Shown piece by piece: positions 17,581 to 27,139 of a stretch of DNA of 32,874 nt; position 1 is the first letter of the stretch, and each line of letters opens with the position of its first letter. The notes below the pieces were generated by a model. It made no database searches. It was not told where the DNA came from and saw nothing but the letters and a program-made list of their open reading frames with translations. The position numbers and the translations under genes were made by a program. The DNA comes from an uncultured Bacteroidales bacterium (GTDB taxonomy: Bacteria; Bacteroidota; Bacteroidia; Bacteroidales; Paludibacteraceae), in contig CAMHOK010000008.1 in the NCBI GenBank assembly GCA_946186735.1, positions 1 through 32,874 of the forward strand, given 5' to 3'.

Positions 17581-17613
17581 AAGAGGTTCCCTCAAGGGAG
17601 CCTCTTTTTTTTT
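17581..17613 (+). terminator. Rho-independent terminator
   Basis: AGAGGTTCCCT-CA-AGGGAGCCTCT followed by a T tract. Confidence 0.9.
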
Positions 17614-17729
17614 AGCATTCGGTTGGCTCGGTAGGCTCTTTAGGTGCGCTCTTTTCTGCAAAATCAATCAAAAGGGACAGATAAAAGCACATTTTGTGTC
17701 ATACTTGCCAAAGTTTGGTTTTTTTTTCT

Positions 17730-17737
17730 TACCTTTG
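17730..17737 (+). promoter_or_regulatory. -7 promoter element TACCTTTG
   Basis: TACCTTTG 36 nt before the ATG. No good TTTG at ideal -33 spacing. Confidence 0.4.
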
Positions 17738-17772
17738 CGCAATCGCATGAAAATAACTAAACTTTTTATACA

Positions 17773-20700
17773 ATGAAACGTTTTTCTCTTCTTCTCTGTT
17801 TGTGCTGCAGCATGTCGCTGCTGCTCTTTGCAGCTCCTGCCAACCAAACGATAGGCGGCGTTAAGTATGCCTATTCTGAGCTCACAAGCACTTACCGCGT
17901 CAGTGGTTACGATCCGTCGTCGGGTCTGAGCTCTCTTACTGTCTTGTCGAAATTGACGGTGGAGGGTAAGCAGTATGTGGTTGATGCTATCTCTGACAAC
18001 GCTTTCAAGGACCAAACGACTCTCCTGTCGGTCGTCTTGCCTCTGACGCTGAAGACCATAGGTGAGAGCGCTTTCGAGGGTTGTGTGTCGCTCACCTCGG
18101 TGCGCATACCCGCCTCTGTGGTCGAAGTGGGAGCATCGGCTTTCAAAGGGTGCTCGGCTCTCACAGCCGTGACGCTCGACGGACGCCCCTCCTCGTTCTT
18201 AGGTACAGGCGATACCGCGCCTTTCTCGGGTGTGGGCTCCGCGCTCTCGCCTGCCGTCCTTTATGTGCCGGCTGCTCTCTATGCCGCCAAGGTGTATAAG
18301 AACGGACTCAACTGGTCAGGCTATTTCCTCGTGGCACCTATCATTCCCGCTGCCGAGCAGACACTCGAAGGAGTGGTCTATACCTACAAAGAGAGTATCA
18401 CCAACAAGGCTTTCGGGGTTGACCTCGAGCAGCCGTGTTATGTGGTTACGGGCTTCAACGCCAAAGCTGCCGATGCCGTTGCCGATGTGGTCATACCCAA
18501 GGTCATCTCCGGACTGCCCGTGCTCGCTATCTATTCGCTCAGCGACCCTATGATACGCTCCATCGAGATAGACACTCTCTTCTCGTATAATGTGATGGGA
18601 ACAGCCTATCCGCTACTCATGAACATCGAGAAGATCAAAGCCATCGAAGACCTGCCCGACAACCTCGCTTTTGCCGGACTCGGAACAGAGCTTGCACCTG
18701 TCGATGTGTATGTGCCTTGGTTCGACGATGCATATAACATCATGTTCAACATCGCTTATCAGGTAGGCACAGCCAAGGGCGGCTATCTCAATGTGTATGG
18801 TCGCGAGCACAAAGAGGCAGGAGTGGTCTATACCTTCAACCGTCAAGAGGGCTATTTCGCAGTCAGCGGTTTCGATGCAGCCTCAGCTCCGAAGACGGTG
18901 AAAGGCGACGACTATACTTATCAGATAGCCATCCCAGCCCGCGCTAAAGGACTCATACCTATACGCGAGGTCAAGCGCTATGCTTTCAACAACACCTTGG
19001 CAACGCCCAACTACAACGCCGAGACTGCATTTATCGACCATCTAACGCTCCCTTCGGGTTTGCAGACGATAGAGCCTTACGCTTTCTCCTCGCTCAGTCT
19101 TATCGACTCAATAGTCGTTCCGGCATCGGTCAAGACCATAGGCAACTATGCTTTCACCTCGATGGGCAGCAGTAAGCAAGGCTCGCAGGTCATCACGCTC
19201 ATCGGCACTCCAGCCTCTATTGGCGACAACGCTTTCATCGGCGTGGGTCTGCCCGCGAAGAAAGGTAAGCTCCTGTGCCCTAAAGAGGATGTTGACACCT
19301 ACACCAAGCTCCTCTCGCCGGCTCTTTATGGCGGATATCTCGACCTCGTGGCTAACACTCGAAAGCTCACCCTCGTCTCGTCCGACGACAAAGCACTGAC
19401 CGTTATCGGAGCAGGCGACTACTCTTACTTGAGCGAGGTGGAGATAGAAGCTAAGCTCATGGACGACGGTTTTGCTTTCGACGGCTGGTCCGACGGACCG
19501 AAGAGCCTCAAACGCACCATCGTTCTTGACAAAGACTCAACGCTCACAGCCTCGGTGTCAGTCAAGCATTTCGATGTGCTCACCTCGGTCAACGATGCCG
19601 ACATGGGCTCAGCCACAGGCGACGGTAACTACGAATATCATCAGGCAGTGTCGCTCAAGGCTGTAGCCAACGAAGGTTATCATTTCGTCAACTGGAACGA
19701 CGACCCCGCCCTCACATCGCCTACGCTCGACATCCTCGTGCCGTTCAATGGCGGTACCTACAAAGCTACTTTCGCACCCAACAACTATACCGTCAGCGTC
19801 AGCACCAACTACCCCGACAAGTGTACGGCTACAGGCTCAGGCACTTATGCTTATAAGCAGAAAGTGAGTCTGAACACCTCGGGCACCGATGGTTATGAGT
19901 TCGTTGACTGGTCGGACGGTGTGAAGACTGCTGCTCGTGAGGTAGAGGTGCCTATAGGCGGACTCGTGCTTACAGCCAACTACCGTCTGTTGGGTCAATA
20001 CACCGTCACAGCACTGGCCGATGTTACCATGGGTTATACCACGGGCTCCGGCTCGGGCTTCGAGCATGCTGTCATACATATCGAAGCTGTGGCCAATGCC
20101 GGCTATCAGTTCGTCAAGTGGTCGGACGATGTCACAGAATCTGCTCGCGACATCACTATCGACAAGAGCAATGTCTCGCTCACCGCTCTGTTCGAGCCTA
20201 TCGATTATGAGGTGCTTGGTGCCGTCAACGATGCTAAGATGGGTGAGGTGACGGGCGACCTTAACTATCAGCCCTTCAACTCACTCATCACACTCGTGGC
20301 AACACCTAAGACCGGCTACCATTTCGTGGAGTGGGAAGATGGTTCCACCCTTGCCACTCGCACCTTGCGTGTGCCTCTCAACGGCGGCACTTTCACCGCT
20401 ACCTTCGCTGTTGACATGTACGAGCTCATCGCCGAGCCGCAGGATGCACAGATGGGAACGGTCAGCGGAAGCGGCACCTATGCATACATGAGCTCAGCCA
20501 CTATAACGGCAAAAGCTAACGACGGGTATAAGTTCTTGCAGTGGGACGACGGCTATCCGTCCACCTCGCGCACCGTGGTGGTGATGAAAGACGGGACGGA
20601 GTATAAGGCTCTGTTCGAGCCTCTCGACTACGAGATCCTGACCGCTGTCAACAACAACGCTATGGGCTCGGCTACAGGTGGCAGCATCTATGCGTATAAC

Positions 20701-22638
20701 ACCGAGGTGGTGCTCACCGCCACGGCTAACGCAGGCTTCCATTTCGACCACTGGTCCGATGGCTCTACCGACAACCCGCACACCATCCTTGTGCCGGTAG
20801 GAGGCGGTACCTACACCGCTTATTTCGCTCTCAACGAGTATGAGCTCTCCGCTTCTATCACTCCTGCTAACGGCGGTACGGTAGAGGGGTTAGGCGTCTA
20901 TCCGTACGGTACACGCGTCAACCTCACAGCCGTCGCCAACGAAGGCTTCACCTTCTCTAAGTGGCTCGACATCAACTTCAACCAGACCAAACCTACACGC
21001 TCTATCTCTGTGCCTAACAACGACTATGCCGTGCAGGTAGAGTTCGTGCCCAACAAGTACACTATCACCACCTCGTCTAACAACCAGCAGTGGGGTACGA
21101 CCACAGGCGATGGCTCTTACGACTATCTGAGCAAGGTAGAGATAGAGGCGAAAGCTAAAGAGGGCTATCTGTTCGTCATGTGGGAAGATGGTTCTATCTC
21201 TCAAAAGCGCACCATCACCGTACCTGTCAACGGTGCTTCCTACGCTGCTATCTTCGCTGCCGTCAAGTATGCTATTACGGTCGCTTCTGCCAACCCCACG
21301 ATGGGCTCTTGCCAAGGCAGCGGCGAGTACGACAACGGCTCAAAGGTAGAGGTAGAGGCGGTAGCTAACGATGGTTATCACTTCGTTGAGTGGTCGGATG
21401 GCAATAAAGATGCTAAGCGCAGCATCACCGTGAGCGGCAACGCCACACTCACTGCCACTTTTGCGCCGGATAAGTATGATATCGTCGCCAATACCAACGA
21501 CGCGAAGATGGGCTCTGTCACCGGTGGCGGCAGCTACGATTATCTGAGCGAGGTGCAGCTCACGGCTACTCCGGCTGAGGGCTATCATTTCGTCTCATGG
21601 GAAGACAACTCCACCTCACCCTCGCGCACCATCACCGTGCCACTCAACGGCTCAACCTACACCGCCACTTTCGCGCCTAACCAATATGAGATCAAGCTCG
21701 AGACCAACAACGCCGATGCAGGTGAGGTCAGCGGTGGCGGCTTGTACGACTATCTAAGTGAGGTGAAGATCACGGCCCGAGCCAAAGAGGGCTACCATTT
21801 CGTTGAGTGGTCTGACGGCGACAAGAACGCCGAGCGCACTATCACGGTGGGTCTGAACGGAGCCACTTATGTAGCTACTTTTGCCATCAACACCTATACT
21901 CTCACACTCTCTCTTAACGACGAGAAGATGGGTGCGGTCAGCGGTGCCGGCACTTACAACCATGGAGCAGAGGCTCAGATAGAAGCTGTGGCTAACTACG
22001 GCTATCATTTCGTTGGTTGGTCCGACGGCGGGAAAGAGGCAAAACGCACTATCATCATCACCTCCGATATAGAGCTTGTCGCACAGTTCGATGCCAACGA
22101 ATATACTCTCACTCTTCTCACTGACGGCGACGGCACGGTCAGCGGTGGCGGCACATATAAGTACCTGAGCAAGGTCAAGATCTCGGCCGTCGGCACCGAA
22201 CGCAGCCACTTCACTGAGTGGTCGGACGGAGTGAAAGAGGCAGAGCGTGAGATCATCATCGAAGGCGACTCTACCCTTACCGCTTCTTTCGTTGTCATGA
22301 TTGAGTATCACACTCTCACTCTCACCGTCAACGATGATCAGATGGGACGGACCGAAGGTAGCGGCACGTATGAGCACGGGCAGGAGGTTACTATCAAAGC
22401 TGTTCCTGCCGACGGCTATCGCTTCGAAGAGTGGTCCGACGGCGTCAAAGAGGCAGAAAGGACGCTGGTAGTGGATAGAGATATAGAACTTCAGGCTCTG
22501 TTCGTCGTTTACGACACCGCTCTTGACGACACCGAGCGTGTAGCAACCAAAGCACGCAAGGTTGTGATAGACGGAAAAGTGGTGATCATCACTCCTGAGG
22601 GCAAGAAATACGGTGCAGGAGGACAGAGAGTGAGATAA
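17773..22638 (+). CDS. BspA-type LRR plus InlB B-like repeat surface protein
   Basis: Signal peptide (FSLLLCLCCSMSLLLFAAPA). N-terminal LRR_5 repeats (ISDNAFKDQTTLLSVVLPLTLKTIGESAFEGC). About 15 repeats of YxLxxxxNDxxMGxVxGxGxYxYxxxVxIxAxAxxGYHFVxWSDGxxxxxRTIxVxxxxxxxATFxxNx. C-terminal tail KVVIDGKVVIITPEGKKYGAGGQRVR. Confidence 0.9.
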   Translation: MKRFSLLLCLCCSMSLLLFAAPANQTIGGVKYAYSELTSTYRVSGYDPSSGLSSLTVLSKLTVEGKQYVVDAISDNAFKDQTTLLSVVLPLTLKTIGESAFEGCVSLTSVRIPASVVEVGASAFKGCSALTAVTLDGRPSSFLGTGDTAPFSGVGSALSPAVLYVPAALYAAKVYKNGLNWSGYFLVAPIIPAAEQTLEGVVYTYKESITNKAFGVDLEQPCYVVTGFNAKAADAVADVVIPKVISGLPVLAIYSLSDPMIRSIEIDTLFSYNVMGTAYPLLMNIEKIKAIEDLPDNLAFAGLGTELAPVDVYVPWFDDAYNIMFNIAYQVGTAKGGYLNVYGREHKEAGVVYTFNRQEGYFAVSGFDAASAPKTVKGDDYTYQIAIPARAKGLIPIREVKRYAFNNTLATPNYNAETAFIDHLTLPSGLQTIEPYAFSSLSLIDSIVVPASVKTIGNYAFTSMGSSKQGSQVITLIGTPASIGDNAFIGVGLPAKKGKLLCPKEDVDTYTKLLSPALYGGYLDLVANTRKLTLVSSDDKALTVIGAGDYSYLSEVEIEAKLMDDGFAFDGWSDGPKSLKRTIVLDKDSTLTASVSVKHFDVLTSVNDADMGSATGDGNYEYHQAVSLKAVANEGYHFVNWNDDPALTSPTLDILVPFNGGTYKATFAPNNYTVSVSTNYPDKCTATGSGTYAYKQKVSLNTSGTDGYEFVDWSDGVKTAAREVEVPIGGLVLTANYRLLGQYTVTALADVTMGYTTGSGSGFEHAVIHIEAVANAGYQFVKWSDDVTESARDITIDKSNVSLTALFEPIDYEVLGAVNDAKMGEVTGDLNYQPFNSLITLVATPKTGYHFVEWEDGSTLATRTLRVPLNGGTFTATFAVDMYELIAEPQDAQMGTVSGSGTYAYMSSATITAKANDGYKFLQWDDGYPSTSRTVVVMKDGTEYKALFEPLDYEILTAVNNNAMGSATGGSIYAYNTEVVLTATANAGFHFDHWSDGSTDNPHTILVPVGGGTYTAYFALNEYELSASITPANGGTVEGLGVYPYGTRVNLTAVANEGFTFSKWLDINFNQTKPTRSISVPNNDYAVQVEFVPNKYTITTSSNNQQWGTTTGDGSYDYLSKVEIEAKAKEGYLFVMWEDGSISQKRTITVPVNGASYAAIFAAVKYAITVASANPTMGSCQGSGEYDNGSKVEVEAVANDGYHFVEWSDGNKDAKRSITVSGNATLTATFAPDKYDIVANTNDAKMGSVTGGGSYDYLSEVQLTATPAEGYHFVSWEDNSTSPSRTITVPLNGSTYTATFAPNQYEIKLETNNADAGEVSGGGLYDYLSEVKITARAKEGYHFVEWSDGDKNAERTITVGLNGATYVATFAINTYTLTLSLNDEKMGAVSGAGTYNHGAEAQIEAVANYGYHFVGWSDGGKEAKRTIIITSDIELVAQFDANEYTLTLLTDGDGTVSGGGTYKYLSKVKISAVGTERSHFTEWSDGVKEAEREIIIEGDSTLTASFVVMIEYHTLTLTVNDDQMGRTEGSGTYEHGQEVTIKAVPADGYRFEEWSDGVKEAERTLVVDRDIELQALFVVYDTALDDTERVATKARKVVIDGKVVIITPEGKKYGAGGQRVR

Positions 22639-22659
22639 ACGAGCTTAGTTGCTATCTCG

Positions 22660-22699
22660 AAAGAGCGATTTCGGCAAAAAAGTCGGAATCGCTCTTTTC
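22660..22699 (+). terminator. Rho-independent terminator
   Basis: AAAGAGCGATTTCGGC-AAAAAA-GTCGGAATCGCTCTTTTCT. Confidence 0.8.
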
Positions 22700-22724
22700 T
22701 GTTGGCTGTGAGTGGAAAAAGTAG

Positions 22725-22732
22725 TACCTTTG
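22725..22732 (+). promoter_or_regulatory. -7 promoter element TACCTTTG
   Basis: TACCTTTG, with TTG(G) at 22702 as a weak -33. Confidence 0.5.
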
Positions 22733-22776
22733 CAGCCCCAAAAAGTAAACTATACACAGACATTTTATCATATCAG

Positions 22777-24447
22777 ATGAAAGATTTTCTTTATTCTCTT
22801 TTCTTGCAGCCGAGTGTGAGCCAGTCGCTTTTAGTGCTTGTGCTCACGGTTGCTATCGGTCTGTTTCTTGCCGACAAGCTCAAGGTGAAGAACATGACCT
22901 TAGGCGTCACATGGATCTTGTTCACCGGTATCTTCCTCTCACATTTCGGACTTCGTCTGACTCCTCAAGTGGCACATTTTGCTAAGGATTTCGGTCTTAT
23001 TCTGTTTGTCTATTCTATAGGTCTTCAGGTAGGTCCGTCGTTCTTCTCGTCTTTTGGCAAGGGAGGCTTGAAGCTCAACATGATGGCAGCGTCTATTGTG
23101 CTGTTGGCATGTATATTGACTCTTATCATCGGCACGCTGAGCGGAGTGGAGATGTCCACTATGGTAGGTGTGATGTCGGGTGCGGTAACCAACACTCCTT
23201 CTTTGGGTGCTGCAGAGCAAGCTTTCTCCGATGCTTTCGGTAGCGACAGCGGCTCGATAGCGGCAGGTTATGCGGTGGCTTATCCGTTGGGTGTGCTGGG
23301 CATCATCTTCTCGATGCTTGTCATCAAATGGGTGTTCCGTATCAACAACAAAGATGAGGAGAAGCATATCTTAGAGCAGCAAGGAACGAACAAAGAGCCT
23401 ATCTGTGTGGATATCCTTGTCACTAACAACAATATCAACTCTCAGACTGTTCGTTGGCTGCACCACACCTGCAATGTGGACATGGTCATCTCCCGTATCA
23501 TTCACGAAGATAAGTCGGAGGAGGTGCCTACCGCCAACACTGAGATCCATCTTGGCGATACTCTGCGTGTCTTGTGCGACCGCGATCACTTAGACACTCT
23601 CATGCTCATAGGTGATGTGAAGGAGATGCCGTCGGCTCTTCGTCAGAGTGTGTCCACTCAGCTTATCTCGCGTCGTATAGTCGTTACTAAGCCCGAGTGG
23701 AACGGTAAGCAGATACGCCAACTCGGTATCAACGACCGTTTCCATGTTACTATCACCCGTGTCAACCGTGCGGGTATCGACCTGCTTGCCACCTCCGACC
23801 TGCACTTGCAGATAGGCGACCGCGTGATGGTAGTGGGCGATAAGAACGATGTGGCTAAGGTGGCTGAGATCTTCGGTAACGAGCTCAAGCGCTTGGATGT
23901 GCCCAACCTCTTCCCTATCTTCTTTGGTATAGTGCTGGGTGTGATCATCGGTCTGATGCCTATAGCTCTGCCGGGTCTGTCACAGCCCTTTAAGTTAGGT
24001 CTGGCGGGCGGTTCGCTCATAGTGGCTATACTCATAGGTCGTTTTGGTCCGTATCACCATATCGTCACTTTCTCCACCACCTCTGCCAACATGATGGTGC
24101 GTGAGTTGGGCATATCGCTCTTCCTCGCGGCCGTGGGCTTAGGTGCGGGCGAGTCGTTCGTGCCGGCAATAGTAGGTGGCGGTTATATGTGGATACTCTA
24201 CGGTGTTATCATCACCCTCGTGCCGCTGCTCATCGTGGGCTTCTGTGCACGCAAATGGGGTAAACTCGACTATTTCACCCTCATGGGTATGATAGCGGGC
24301 AGCACTACCGACCCACCGGCATTGTCGTATGCCGTGGCGCAGTCGGATAACACGGATAAGGCTTCGGTAGCCTACGCTACGGTCTATCCGCTCACAATGT
24401 TCCTTCGTGTGATGATGGCTCAGCTGATGATTCTGTTGCTGTGTTAG
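22777..24447 (+). CDS. AspT/YidE/YbjL-type putative transporter with two TrkA_C-like regions
   Basis: Multi-TM N and C halves flank soluble domains. Motifs include GVMSGAVTNTPSLGAA and GMIAGSTTDPPALSYA. Start set to ATG 22777 because the track start (22702) lies upstream of the promoter. Confidence 0.88.
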   Translation: MKDFLYSLFLQPSVSQSLLVLVLTVAIGLFLADKLKVKNMTLGVTWILFTGIFLSHFGLRLTPQVAHFAKDFGLILFVYSIGLQVGPSFFSSFGKGGLKLNMMAASIVLLACILTLIIGTLSGVEMSTMVGVMSGAVTNTPSLGAAEQAFSDAFGSDSGSIAAGYAVAYPLGVLGIIFSMLVIKWVFRINNKDEEKHILEQQGTNKEPICVDILVTNNNINSQTVRWLHHTCNVDMVISRIIHEDKSEEVPTANTEIHLGDTLRVLCDRDHLDTLMLIGDVKEMPSALRQSVSTQLISRRIVVTKPEWNGKQIRQLGINDRFHVTITRVNRAGIDLLATSDLHLQIGDRVMVVGDKNDVAKVAEIFGNELKRLDVPNLFPIFFGIVLGVIIGLMPIALPGLSQPFKLGLAGGSLIVAILIGRFGPYHHIVTFSTTSANMMVRELGISLFLAAVGLGAGESFVPAIVGGGYMWILYGVIITLVPLLIVGFCARKWGKLDYFTLMGMIAGSTTDPPALSYAVAQSDNTDKASVAYATVYPLTMFLRVMMAQLMILLLC

Positions 24448-24970
24448 CCGAACGGATGATCCTCAGATACTTGATTATCTGGTCGAAGAGGAAAGCAGCA
24501 TCGTTCTCTGAGGGCCGCATGTCGATGAGCAGGTCGTGCAGATAAGGCTGCGGGTAACCGCCCCTGCCGGCTTTGATGTCGGCGTCGGCTGTCATGAGCA
24601 GATAGCGCAGAGGCAGGATGTCGGGATGGATGGTCAGGTCGATGACGAGGTCGAAATGCATACGCTCCAACTCTTCTAAGATAGGTTTTTTAGGTGCGTT
24701 CATGAGGTTGAGCTCTCTGTTGGAGAGCACGCGAAAATCGCGCAACACCGGAGTGAGCGCCTCTTTCTTATCTACATACCCCCATGCCGTCACTTCTCTT
24801 CCTTCTTTCTGCAGCTCTTTGATGAGCTGTCTGACCTGCAGGTGTCGTTCCAGCAGGTCGCTCTCGAAGAGGATAAGCACGGAGCGGATGTCGTCGTAGT
24901 TATGGTAAGTAACTCTGCGCTGCGGGCGCTTCTTGAGACGGTAGGAGAAATAGAGGTTGCGTATGTTCAT
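24392..24970 (-). CDS. DUF6913-like conserved hypothetical protein
   Basis: MNIRNLYFSYRLKKRP....VLILFESD....LIKELQKEGREVTAWGYVDKKE. 3' end overlaps the transporter gene. Confidence 0.7.
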   Translation of the reverse strand: MNIRNLYFSYRLKKRPQRRVTYHNYDDIRSVLILFESDLLERHLQVRQLIKELQKEGREVTAWGYVDKKEALTPVLRDFRVLSNRELNLMNAPKKPILEELERMHFDLVIDLTIHPDILPLRYLLMTADADIKAGRGGYPQPYLHDLLIDMRPSENDAAFLFDQIIKYLRIIRSANTATESSAEPSSHEGTL

Positions 24971-25032
24971 TGTCGTCGGTTTTACTGTTTGTTGGTGTTT
25001 TTGTGCTTTGGTCGGCTGCTTTGGTTGGCTGC

Positions 25033-27138
25033 TTATTGATTGTTGATGAGTTGTAAGAACTCGTCTTCGCTCATGAGAGGGATGTTGAGTTCTTGTGCTT
25101 TCTTGCGTTTCTCGGGTCCCATGTTCTCTCCGGCGAGGATGAAAGAGGTCTTTCTTGAGACGCTTGATAAGTTCTTGCCTCCATGCTGTTCGATGAGCGC
25201 TTTGTACTCGTCTCTTGAGTGTCTGGCAAAAGTGCCGGAGATGACTATGGCCTGTCCGTTGAGTGTGCCGGAGGCTGCTTGGTTGAGCGAGCTGAGCTCT
25301 TCGTCGCTCATGCTCATTCTCACACCGGCTGCGCGGAGTCGCTCAATGATGCTGAGGTTAGCGGGGTCAGCAAAGAAGAGCTGTATGCTCTGGGATACCT
25401 GTTCGCCCACATCTTCAACGGTCATTATCTGCTCTTTAGATGCGTTACGGAGCTCGTCAATAGAGTGGAAGACACGCGCAAGCTTCATGGCTGTGGTCTC
25501 ACCCACATAGCGTATGCCTAAAGCGAAGAGTACCCGACTCCAAGGCACTTGCTTGGATGCCTCTATACCGTCGATGATGTTCTGTGCCGACTTCTCACCA
25601 AACCCTTCCATCTTAGCTATATCGTCTTTCTTAAGGTCGTAGAGGTCGGCGATATTACTGAGCAGATGAGCCGAGAAGAAAGTGTCGATAGTCTCGGCAC
25701 CTAAGCCATCGATATTCATAGCTTTGCGTTCCACGAAATGTTCTATCTTACCTTTCTGTTGCGGCGGGCAGTGTTGCTCGTTTGGGCATCGCCATGCCGC
25801 CTGCTCTTTGTCTCTAACGAGTGCTGCTCCACACTCAGGACAATGGCTGATGAAACGGAAAGAGTAGGGTTGCTGAGTCTGAGCATCCTGAGGCTGTTGC
25901 TTACCTGTTATCTTTGGAATGATCTCTCCGCCTTTCTCCACCCAAACCATGTCGCCTTCGGCTATGCCGAGTTGTCGGATGAAGTCTTCGTTATGCAGTG
26001 TGGCACGACTGACGGTGGTGCCGCTGAGCTGAACGGGTGTGAGGTTGGCTACGGGGGTGATGATGCCGGTGCGACCTACTTGGTAGGTGATACGCTCCAG
26101 CTTAGTGAGCTGTTTCTCAGCTTGGAACTTAAAAGCTATAGCCCAGCGCGGTGTCTTGGCGGTGAAGCCTAAGCGGTTCTGCAGACTCAGGTCGTTGACC
26201 TTGAGTACCACACCATCGGTAGCAACGGGCAGGTTCTTACGCTCTTTGTCCCAGTAGTTGATGAACTGCATTATCTCATTGATGTTCTTGCACACCTTGA
26301 TAGCGTCCGAGATGTTGAAGCCCATCTGTCGTGCAAAACTCAGGCAGCCTGAGTGTGTGGCAGCGGGTGGGTTGTCGCTCAGGTAGTAGTAGAGATAAGC
26401 CTCTAATCCTCTTGATGCCACTATCTTCGGGTCGAGCAGCTTGAGTGTGCCGCTCGCCGCGTTCCTCGGGTTAGCAAACAGGTTCTCTTCTTGCTCTGCC
26501 CGCTCTTTGTTGAGTCGCTCAAAACTCTCCCAAGGCATGAGCACCTCTCCTCGTATCTCGAAGCGGTCGGGCAGGAGCGGGAAACGCTGCCGACTGATAG
26601 TGAGCGGGATAGAGCGTATGGTCTTGATGTTGTTGATAACATCGTCACCTCTGGTGCCGTCGCCGCGGGTGAGGGCATGAACGAGGACACCCTGTTCATA
26701 CCACAGCGAGATACTCAGTCCGTCATACTTGAGCTCGCACACTATCTCGGGTTGTTGGTCTCTGCCTATCTCTTTGAGTATGCGGTTGTACCAGTCTCTT
26801 ATCTCTTGTTCGGAGTAGGTGTTGGCGAGCGAGAGCATAGGGTAGCGGTGCTCTATCTGGACGAAAGAGTCTTGTTTCTTCAAGTCGGAGCCTACCTGTT
26901 GGGTAGGTGAGGTGGGCGAGTAGAGCTCGGGATGACGTGCTTCGAGTTCTTGCAGCTGCCGCATCTTCTCATCGAACTGTTGGTCGGTGAGGGTGTGGGC
27001 TGAGAGCACATAATAAAGTCGGTTGGCTTCGGTGAGCTCAGCTCGGAGAGCTTCTATCTGAGCTTTCTCGTCTGTCTGAGTCTGCTCGGTCTGAGTCTGC
27101 TCGTCTTGGTCGATATCGTTGAAGAGGTCGAGTTGCAT
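25033..27138 (-). CDS. ligA: NAD-dependent DNA ligase LigA
   Basis: CELKYDGLSISLWYEQGVLVHALTRGDGTRGDDVINNIKTIRSIP, Zn finger CPECGAALVRDKEQAAWRCPNEQHCPPQ, C-terminal BRCT. Start at MQLDLFND (27138). Confidence 0.97.
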   Translation of the reverse strand: MQLDLFNDIDQDEQTQTEQTQTDEKAQIEALRAELTEANRLYYVLSAHTLTDQQFDEKMRQLQELEARHPELYSPTSPTQQVGSDLKKQDSFVQIEHRYPMLSLANTYSEQEIRDWYNRILKEIGRDQQPEIVCELKYDGLSISLWYEQGVLVHALTRGDGTRGDDVINNIKTIRSIPLTISRQRFPLLPDRFEIRGEVLMPWESFERLNKERAEQEENLFANPRNAASGTLKLLDPKIVASRGLEAYLYYYLSDNPPAATHSGCLSFARQMGFNISDAIKVCKNINEIMQFINYWDKERKNLPVATDGVVLKVNDLSLQNRLGFTAKTPRWAIAFKFQAEKQLTKLERITYQVGRTGIITPVANLTPVQLSGTTVSRATLHNEDFIRQLGIAEGDMVWVEKGGEIIPKITGKQQPQDAQTQQPYSFRFISHCPECGAALVRDKEQAAWRCPNEQHCPPQQKGKIEHFVERKAMNIDGLGAETIDTFFSAHLLSNIADLYDLKKDDIAKMEGFGEKSAQNIIDGIEASKQVPWSRVLFALGIRYVGETTAMKLARVFHSIDELRNASKEQIMTVEDVGEQVSQSIQLFFADPANLSIIERLRAAGVRMSMSDEELSSLNQAASGTLNGQAIVISGTFARHSRDEYKALIEQHGGKNLSSVSRKTSFILAGENMGPEKRKKAQELNIPLMSEDEFLQLINNQ

Positions 27139-27139
27139 A

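Noticed and set aside
21754-22377. 207-aa minus-strand ORF antisense to the InlB repeats (also 20890-21315)
   Set aside because: Repeating antisense of the sense-strand repeats; no independent evidence.
22702-22776. Track start of the transporter at 22702
   Set aside because: It lies on or upstream of the TACCTTTG promoter element; the ATG at 22777 starts a normal N-terminal TM segment.
25738-26172. Plus-strand ORFs (25738-26172, 26491-26910, 25040-25510) opposite ligA
   Set aside because: Antisense to an unambiguous ligA.
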